From assembly GCA_029931535.1 (NCBI GenBank), contig JAQPZY010001621.1, positions 3,014,001-3,078,000 of the forward strand: a stretch of DNA of 64,000 bases, given 5' to 3'. Source of the DNA: Margaritifera margaritifera (lineage: Eukaryota > Mollusca > Bivalvia > Unionida > Margaritiferidae). Within the stretch, counting starts at the first letter, position 1. Every line of letters begins with the position of its first letter. The notes below the pieces were generated by a model. It made no database searches and was not told the DNA's origin. It worked only from the letters and a program-made list of their open reading frames with translations. Positions 57,299 to 64,000 of this stretch are shown here, piece after piece. A program made the translations under genes and the position numbers.

Positions 57299-57571
57299 CT
57301 ATAATTCATGAATATTGGTACCACAATGGAGAAGAAAACCATTGGCTATTGAGTGGTTAATTACCTTTATTAAAAGTGGTCCTAGATAAAATTCAAATAC
57401 ATCTTTAAGGAAGAGAGTGGGGCGTATTTTATCTATATAAATTTGATCTGGATCTGACTTGGGGCCAAAACTTAATCTTACAGTACCTACCCCTTTAGTT
57501 GATATTACACAAAAGCTTAGTAAAGTTGTGCAAAGAAAATCAGGACAGGAGTTCAGGCAATTTGGGGACAT
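57299..57571 (-). pseudogene. Possible LINE reverse-transcriptase fragment
   Basis: A 90-codon minus-strand frame contains SDPDQIYI, then FLKDVFEFYLGPLLIKVIN and HSIANGFL. This resembles the region before the RT palm in Jockey/CR1-type LINEs (PDQI-x-FLK, then I-N-S---G-FP). It is short, has no palm motif, and the match is by eye only. Confidence 0.4.
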
Positions 57572-57689
57572 AACTTGTAAATGATGTCATGGAGATCAAA
57601 TTCACTCAAGGTCTCATCAATCTGAAGTCACATGCCAAATCTGGTTGAAATCCACCATATTTTAGTGAGGTTGACTTGCAGAAACCAAA

Positions 57690-58202
57690 TTCAGAAAGAT
57701 GCACAAAGGGGCAATAACTCTTCTAAATGAGACTAAACCCACATAAGGCACATATATGTGAATAAGACAATATTAATACCAAACTGCATCAGAATATACT
57801 GAATGGTTCTTGAGCTTTGCTGGTTGCAAGCAACATTCCATGAAGATATGAGGTTAATTATCAAGGGCCCTAACTTTATCCAAACTGGAGTTGACGAGAC
57901 AAAACTCATGAAAGCACATCTAGGTCTTGAGACAATGCATCTTGAGCTATGCTGGTTACAAGGATCTGCTGTAGTGGAGATTTAATAGTGATGGAAAAAG
58001 GGAAATAATTCTTGTTTAAATTGGACCTGAAAAGACAAAACCTTTAAAAGGCACATCTGCATGTAAAAGACAACTAACCTACCAAATAGCATCCAATTAT
58101 GTGCAAGGGTTGGAGAGCTATGCTGGTTACAAGCAATATCCCTTAAGAATATATGATGATAATTTTCAAGAGTTATAGCTCTGCCAAAAATGGAACTGAT
58201 GA
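57690..58202 (+). repeat. 170-bp repeat family, second tract (left part)
   Basis: Shares ACATAAGGCACATATATGTG, ATTGAATGGTTCTTGAGC-like and GTTACAAGCAACATTCCATG with 42440-43290. The tract is interrupted by the foldback element and resumes at 59906-60020. Confidence 0.75.
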
Positions 58203-59905
58203 GGGCTTTTGAAGATAATGGTATGGGGGAGGGGGTCGGACAGCACTTTTTTATTTTCACTCACCAGGCATAAAATATAATTAATAGCAACCCCCACCTT
58301 GGATGAAATATATATGTATTCAAGCACCACCATACATTAAATTTATTTGTCGAAATTCAACCTAGCATGAATGCATATTAAGATAAACGGAAGTCCCTAA
58401 GATGGCTTGTTTTCATGAAATTTTCAGGATCCAGGGTGCAGTGTACAGTGTTTGCTTACTACCCTGAGACAACAAACAAGTCTGAGCCTCCATTGTTCCA
58501 GTTTCCCCTGACCCACCCTACCCATTTGAATATTCAGACATTTATGTTGGGGTGTGGGGTCAGAATGCACCGCCTATCGAAAAGTGGGAATTCACTGACA
58601 TGGCACGGTATCGGCATAGAGTAGGCGCTAACTAGCGGGCCCAGCAAACTTAAACGACCTTACATCGAGCCATACCTGCATCAGATCAATAGGAAGAGGA
58701 CTTATTTTATCAGAAATTGTAAAGATAGCATTCATTATGTATTTAATCCGCTGACAAACGAGACGAAACCACGGTGTTCATGAAATTTGACCTGGTACTT
58801 GCCATTTGCATTGCTTGTCACATGCTAAATCTCGCAACCTACAAGTCCATGACATTAGTGGTCAAGTAGTAACAAGATACCTACAAAAAAAGCCTTTCCA
58901 TTGTGGCTGTACAAAAAAAAAAATCAAAAATATTAAATGAAAGTCACACATTGTTTATAAAAAAAAAAACGGCAACATAATTCTCAACATATTTATTCCG
59001 AGAACTACCAGAAACCTGTTGATGTTGCAGCAACCTGGAGAAAACCAAATTCATCAAGCAGAGAGTATGTGTCAATGATATTTTTGTTGGTATCACATGA
59101 CTACCGTGTTGACATATGCTCTATGCTTGCTGAATCTGGCTTTCTCCAGGTTGCTGTGATATAGACAGGTTTCTGGTAGTTGTTCTTGGAAGAAATATGT
59201 TGAGAATTATGTGTCCTTTCGTTTTTTACAAACATTACGTGACTTTCATTTAATATTTTTGAATATTTTGTGCAACAATATTGGAAAGGGGTTTTTCGTT
59301 GGTATCATGTGACTATTGAACCTCTGATGTCATGGACAGGTTGTGAGAGTTGGGAAGTCACATGATTAGCAATGCAAATGGCGAGTATCGGCAAATTTCA
59401 TCAACGTTATGGTTTCATCTTGTCTGTAATTGGATTGAACACATAATGAATGCTATACTCGCAATTTTTGAGAAAACAAATCCTCCTCCTCCTATCGATC
59501 TGATGCATTTATGGCTCAATGTAAGGTCATTTAAGTTTGCTAGGCCAGCTAGTAAGAGGCTACCCTATGCCGACACTGTGCCATGTCAGCAACTTTCAAC
59601 TTAGCAATGTGTTCTGACCCTACACCCCAACACAAATGTCCAAAATATCTAAAATGGGGTGGAAAGGGTCAGATGAAACTTGGTCAAAAGAGCAAGTTTA
59701 TTTTTCATCATGTTACCTTTTTACACCAATTTCAGTTCGATATCAATTGCATCATATGCCAAAAATCACCACCAGGCATAAATTAAAAATCATTTTTGAC
59801 CCCATCATGCATACTTTATAAATTTAAAATAACCCACTATGTATAATATTTTAACTGTAGTGCCGTCCGACCCTCCCACATCATAATTTCTGGAATAGCC
59901 CTTAG
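58203..59905. mobile_element. 1.7-kb foldback element, arms about 800-870 bp
   Basis: Almost the whole element is one inverted repeat around a small loop at 59075-59107. Matching pairs include the ends (GGAGGGGGTCGGACAGCAC, and GTGCCGTCCGACCCTCCCAC inverted), GTTGGGGTGTGGGGTCAGAA, CTGACATGGCACGGTATCGG, AGCAAACTTAAACGACCTTA and CAGCAACCTGGAGAAAACC. The arms are diverged, roughly 75-85 percent alike by eye. It split a 170-bp repeat unit, which supports the borders. No coding role was found for open frames in the arms. Confidence 0.85.
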
Positions 59906-60020
59906 GCAAAATGCATAAAAGGCACATCTAAGGTCTATGAGACAATGTATACACCACATTGCATCAGAATATGTTCAATGGTTCCTGAGCCATGCTGGTT
60001 ACAAGGATCTGCTGCAATAG
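59906..60020 (+). repeat. 170-bp repeat family, remainder after the foldback insertion
   Basis: Resumes with GCATAAAAGGCACATCTAAG, ATTGCATCAGAATATGTTCA and ATGCTGGTTACAAGGATCTG. Confidence 0.75.
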
Positions 60021-61661
60021 ATCAATAGTATTTATCAGAGAGGAATGACACTCTGATTCAAGTATCACTTCTATTGTCAAGATGACAACTTTGACATTTG
60101 TAACTCAATAGACAAAAGTTTAATTTTTGAAGTTCATTCAAAGAACTAGAGTAATTGATAATGTAGTGTAATGTAGTTATCTTGTTTTTTGTCAGTGACT
60201 GGGATGCTGAGCATATGCATATCAGCATTTTCATGGAAATGTCAATGTTAATACCAAGAAATAACCAGAATTGTGCTCGGTTCATGTTTGGATAATAACA
60301 CCTAGGCCTAACTCATTCCTGTGTGATATTGATAATCAGGTAAGTAAACATAAAGTTATTGAATAGTTGTAACAAATGTATTCACACAACAGTAATCGAA
60401 CTAGATTTGTGTCAACAATGTAAAACATGTATGTCCCCACTGCAGACCCAAAAAATTAAGTTCAAGAAATTCAAAAAATGTAGACAAATTTCAAACTAGT
60501 ATAAAGGCATGAAAATCTAACGAGGCCAGCTAAATATGAATACAAATGTGTGTACCAAATTTTATGTCAATCTTGTGTGGTTTTTGACAAATTGTGATTA
60601 CAAGGTTTTTGTCAAAAGCCTATGTAAAAAAATGTTTAAAAATGTGAAAGAAATTGAAATATTGTAATGGCCTCAAAATCAAATCACTTCATCTAATCAA
60701 AAAAATATCATGGCTCTAATACATTTTGTGCTATGATGCTATAACAGATGTGTGGACGTATGGACATACCGATACGTGGACAGACAGTAGCAAAACAATA
60801 TGTTTCCATCTGCTATAATTGAAGTGGGTATAACAAGCAAAGATGAACCATAAAGTCATTTTCCTTCACAATGCAAATTGACCAACACTTAATGGGCAGG
60901 GTTGAACAGGACGAGGGTTGCAAGGTGAAAAGGACGATTTAGCTTAGTTGCTGGCCTTGTTCAACTGTAACTCACAACACTCGAATAGAAACCCAACACT
61001 AAATCTAACTCAGCCCCAGATGAACTGAATTCAAGGATATAGAGCCAATGGACCCTTGATATTTTCTAATGGGCGAGTAAGATTTTAATGGGCCAATATT
61101 CTGTGTGGTTTTTGCTAGGTTTTTTAAAAAAATAGGAACAATATGCTTTTTGTTTCTTAGTAATTTCACATGATGCAATTCATACTACTGCCTGTAGATA
61201 AGTAAACATTAAAAAGTCTTTCTTCATTCGAGTCAAACCTTTGATATCATCTGCATTCTTTCCATATTAAATGAAAGGAATTATCCATCATTTACATCAA
61301 AATTTGATGTTTATGATGGATTGCCTGTAAAAGACAGTCAGGCCTAATAAAGAGAAGTCACAAAGTTTCTCCAATTTTTATTCTGAATTACATTTATATC
61401 AGGTGCTTTACTCCTGTGCCAGCCAGCATGCTGCATTATTACTTACTGCTGATGTGTTCTTTTTGCTTATACACTCCATGTATCTCTACAGTGTCATAAT
61501 TCTGAAATTACCACAACTTCGTTGCAGTGTTTTGATCCTGAGAGTGTCTGAGATAAAGATTCTGACTTCGACAATATTCTTTCTGTGGTCACAACAAGCC
61601 ATGATGCATGTACTGCTGACTTTATTACCACTCAAATTTCTTTCCAAAAGTTCATTTTATT
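60021..61661. other. Intron stretch, nothing recognised
   Basis: One repeat-like end (GTGGACGTATGGACATACCG followed by CAGACAGTAGC) lies near 60750-60840. No coding frame is credible. Confidence 0.4.
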
Positions 61662-62882
61662 TGTGATGGTAGATTGAATGAAAAGAAGAAAGCCTCTTTT
61701 TAAAATTTTATTTGTGATGGTAGACTGAATGAAAAGAAGAAAGCCTCTTTTTACAATTTTATTTGTGATGGTAGACTGAATGAAAAGAAGAAAGCCTCTT
61801 TTTATAATTTTATTTGTGATGGTAGACTGAATGAAAAGAAGAAAGCCTCTTTTTACAATTTTATTTGTGATGGTAGATTGAATGAAAAGAAGAAAGCCTC
61901 TTTTTACAATTTTATTTGTGATGGTAGACTGAATGAAAAGAAGAAAGCCTCTTTTTACAATTTCATGGTGATGGTAGACTGAATGAAAAGAAGAAAGCCT
62001 CTTTTTATAATTTTGTTTGTGATGGTAGACTGAATGAAAAGAAGAAAGCCTCTTTTTACAATTTTATTTGTGATGGTAGACTGAATGAAAAGAAGAAAGC
62101 CTCTTTTTACAATTTTATTTGTGATGGTAGACTGAATGAAAAGAAGAAAGCCTCTTTTTATAATTTTATTTGTGATGGTAGACTGAATGAAAAGAAGAAA
62201 GCCTCTTTTTAAAATTTTATTTGTGATGGTAGATTGAATGAAAAGAAGAAAGCCTCTTTTTACAATTTTATTTGTGATGGTAGACTGAATGAAAAGAAGA
62301 AAGCCTCTTTTTACAATTTCATGGTGATGGTAGACTGAATGAAAAGAAGAAAGCCTCTTTTTATAATTTTATTTGTGATGGTAGACTGAATGAAAAGAAG
62401 AAAGCCTCTTTTTATAATTTTATTTGTGATGGTAGACTGAATGAAAAGAAGAAAGCCTCTTTTTACAATTTCATTTGTGATGGTAGACTGAATGAAAAGA
62501 AGAAAGCCTCTTTTTACAATTTCATTTGTGATGGTAGACTGAATGAAAAGAAGAAAGCCTCTTTTTACAATTTTATTTGTGATGGTAGACTGAATGAAAA
62601 GAAGAAAGCCTCTTTTTACAATTTCATTTGTGATGGTAGACTGAATGAAAAGAAGAAAGCCTCTTTTTAAAATTTCATGGTGATGGTAGACTGAATGAAA
62701 AGAAGAAAGCCTCTTTTTACAATTTCATGGTGATGGTAGACTGAATGAAAAGAAGAAAGCCTCTTTTTACAATTTTATTTGTGATGGTAGACTGAATGAA
62801 AAGAAGAAAGCCTCTTTTTACAATTTTATTTGTGATGGTAGACTGAATGAAAAGAAGAAAGCCTCTTTTTATAATTTCATTT
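61662..62882 (+). repeat. 51-bp minisatellite, about 24 copies
   Basis: Units start TGTGATGGTAGACTGAATGA, then AAAGAAGAAAGCCTCTTTTT and a T-rich linker. Short variants lack three bases (CATGGTGATGG). A GATTG variant marks copies 1, 5 and 12. It is located in the 8-kb PUM3 intron. Confidence 0.97.
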
Positions 62883-63284
62883 GGATAGTATCAATCCGGT
62901 TTAATGACATCAGTGATTTCCTGTGGAAAAGTAGTCAATATGTTTGCAAATTACCTCACATGAAGATGTTTGTTTGCATGTCATGTGAATGGTTATCCTT
63001 TATCGCTACATTAAATATGAATTCACTGGCACAAGTCAGTGTAACCTGTCTAGCTAAACTACCAGTCTCTGTAAGTCAAAAACTCACTTATTTTATGAAC
63101 ATCACAGGTAAAGGGCTGAATTCACAAACAGGAACCTGGTTGGTGAGATGTGCAAAATTTGCACCAATTACTTTAACACCATGCCATATGGATGCATCTT
63201 TCATACCTAAATAGGCTGTTTATAACTTTTGCATTATTGGTTCCAAAAAAAAATGCAGGCTAGACTTAACCCTGACAAGCTTAC
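62883..63284. other. Intron stretch, nothing recognised
   Basis: The 84-codon frame at 62960-63214 lies on the plus strand and has no domain. Confidence 0.45.
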
Positions 63285-63389
63285 CCTAAACAGAGCAAAA
63301 CTGGGTCCATAGAAGTCCTCAAGTAACAGCAGTCGTTGTGAAGAATTGGCATGATCATTATAGGCATACTCAATGACCTCTGAGGCTTC
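63285..63389 (-). CDS. PUM3: PUM3 exon, most upstream in this window
   Basis: Acceptor TTCTTTCAG ends at 63390 and donor GTAAGC is at 63279-63284; 35 codons in phase 0. Encodes EASEVIEYAYNDHANSSQRL, then LLLEDFYGPSFALFR. The EA--VIEYAYND motif is shared across the family. Earlier exons must lie beyond 64000. Confidence 0.95.
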
Positions 63390-64000
63390 CTGAAAGAACA
63401 AATACACAAAAAATCAATTTATGACATGCAGACACTTCTACATCTCCTACAGCCTACATAAAAATACTATACAGATAAAAAAAAAAAAAAAAAAAAAAAA
63501 TAGATACAAGCTATGAATGGCTTGTTTCATTTATTATGTAAACACAAATAGAGGGCATACTTTTGCTGCAAATGTCTATAAAATCTGAAAAATATCCTAC
63601 ATTACTTCACAAAAGAGGATTATGCTATACAGAACATTATAGGGACCATATATGCTTTTCCGTGTGAAAATGTTTGCTGTTGAATGAGGGAACTATTTTT
63701 AGCTTGAGGGTTCTAGTGTTTCATGAGAACTCTGGCAAACATCTGCACAAATCAAACCATGTGTGATCACTATTCATGATAAATTATAAAACACATCAAT
63801 TATATACAAATACATAAATAAAGTTTTTAAATATGAAACAACTTGTCCTCAATTGTGATGTATGGTCAATGTCACAAAACTGCACGTCAAACCAGTTGAA
63901 ATTGGCTTGAAAAATAATTGTTTGATAAACATAGATCAAATCTCTTGGACATTAGAGGATTATTGGGGGAAATGTTATAACTAAGTGATAAACATAGATC
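63390..64000. other. PUM3 intron at the right edge
   Basis: Contains a run of about 22 A at 63479-63500. No further exon is visible before the window ends. Confidence 0.5.

Larger units (their letters stand above)
26435..64000 (-). other. PUM3: PUM3 gene locus, 3' ten exons
   Basis: Ten exons on the minus strand (63389 to 26435) splice in phase with GT-AG borders to 397 residues plus stop. PUM3 (Puf6 in yeast) is a nucleolar RNA-binding protein with a C-terminal CPL domain, acting in ribosome biogenesis. The family is about 650 residues in vertebrates, so some 250 N-terminal residues lie beyond the right edge. The joined protein follows the family without gaps: TRDGSRVAMF, YGTAKDRKVIIKSLK, YGHLVMLAIFDVVDDT, QYGRKVLLY, NPRDP, RQRELLE, ENPAGHMTLKRLI and LKSWAACNRG. 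The introns (0.8-8 kb) carry most of the repeats in this window. Confidence 0.93.

Overview
The window is AT-rich, intron-rich animal DNA. It has canonical GT-AG exon borders, vertebrate-like conserved genes, tRNA-headed SINEs, many terminal-inverted-repeat (TIR) elements, and long tracts of degenerate 120-220 bp tandem repeats of the kind common in bivalve and other mollusc genomes. I infer a lophotrochozoan, probably a marine mollusc. The species cannot be read from the sequence.

Two host genes are supported, both on the minus strand. The left one (7395 down past position 1) is a BTB/POZ gene resembling BTBD19. Its first coding exon (7313-7395) and BTB exon (450-672) join in phase across a 6.6 kb intron, apparently with a GC donor. 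The right one is the 3' part of PUM3 (Pumilio homolog 3, yeast Puf6). Ten coding exons between 63389 and 26435 join in phase to 397 codons plus a stop. Its N-terminal exons lie beyond 64000.

The intergenic part holds the most complete element: a 6.7 kb Ty3/Gypsy-type LTR retrotransposon (14169-20855). Its 751-bp LTRs differ at two positions, and it has a 4-bp target duplication, a proline-tRNA-like primer site and a purine tract. Its order is gag, protease, integrase, reverse transcriptase, RNase H. Integrase before RT is the Ty1/copia order, yet the proteins are Gypsy-like. With the SCAN-like capsid region, this points to the Gmr1-like group. The N-terminal gag frame and the main frame are offset at a GA-repeat run, so this copy is probably broken there.

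The rest is a dense graveyard of other elements. It includes two pogo-like elements with different ends but a shared core, paired double-hairpin MITEs, a 1.7 kb foldback element, a 2.3 kb TIR element with an unrecognised proline-rich relic, hAT fossils and MITEs, SINEs, two large minisatellites in PUM3 introns, and tandem-repeat tracts ending in hairpins that may be Helitron-like. No rRNA gene, functional tRNA gene, CRISPR array or bacterial-type operon is present. Repeat boundaries given as round numbers are approximate.
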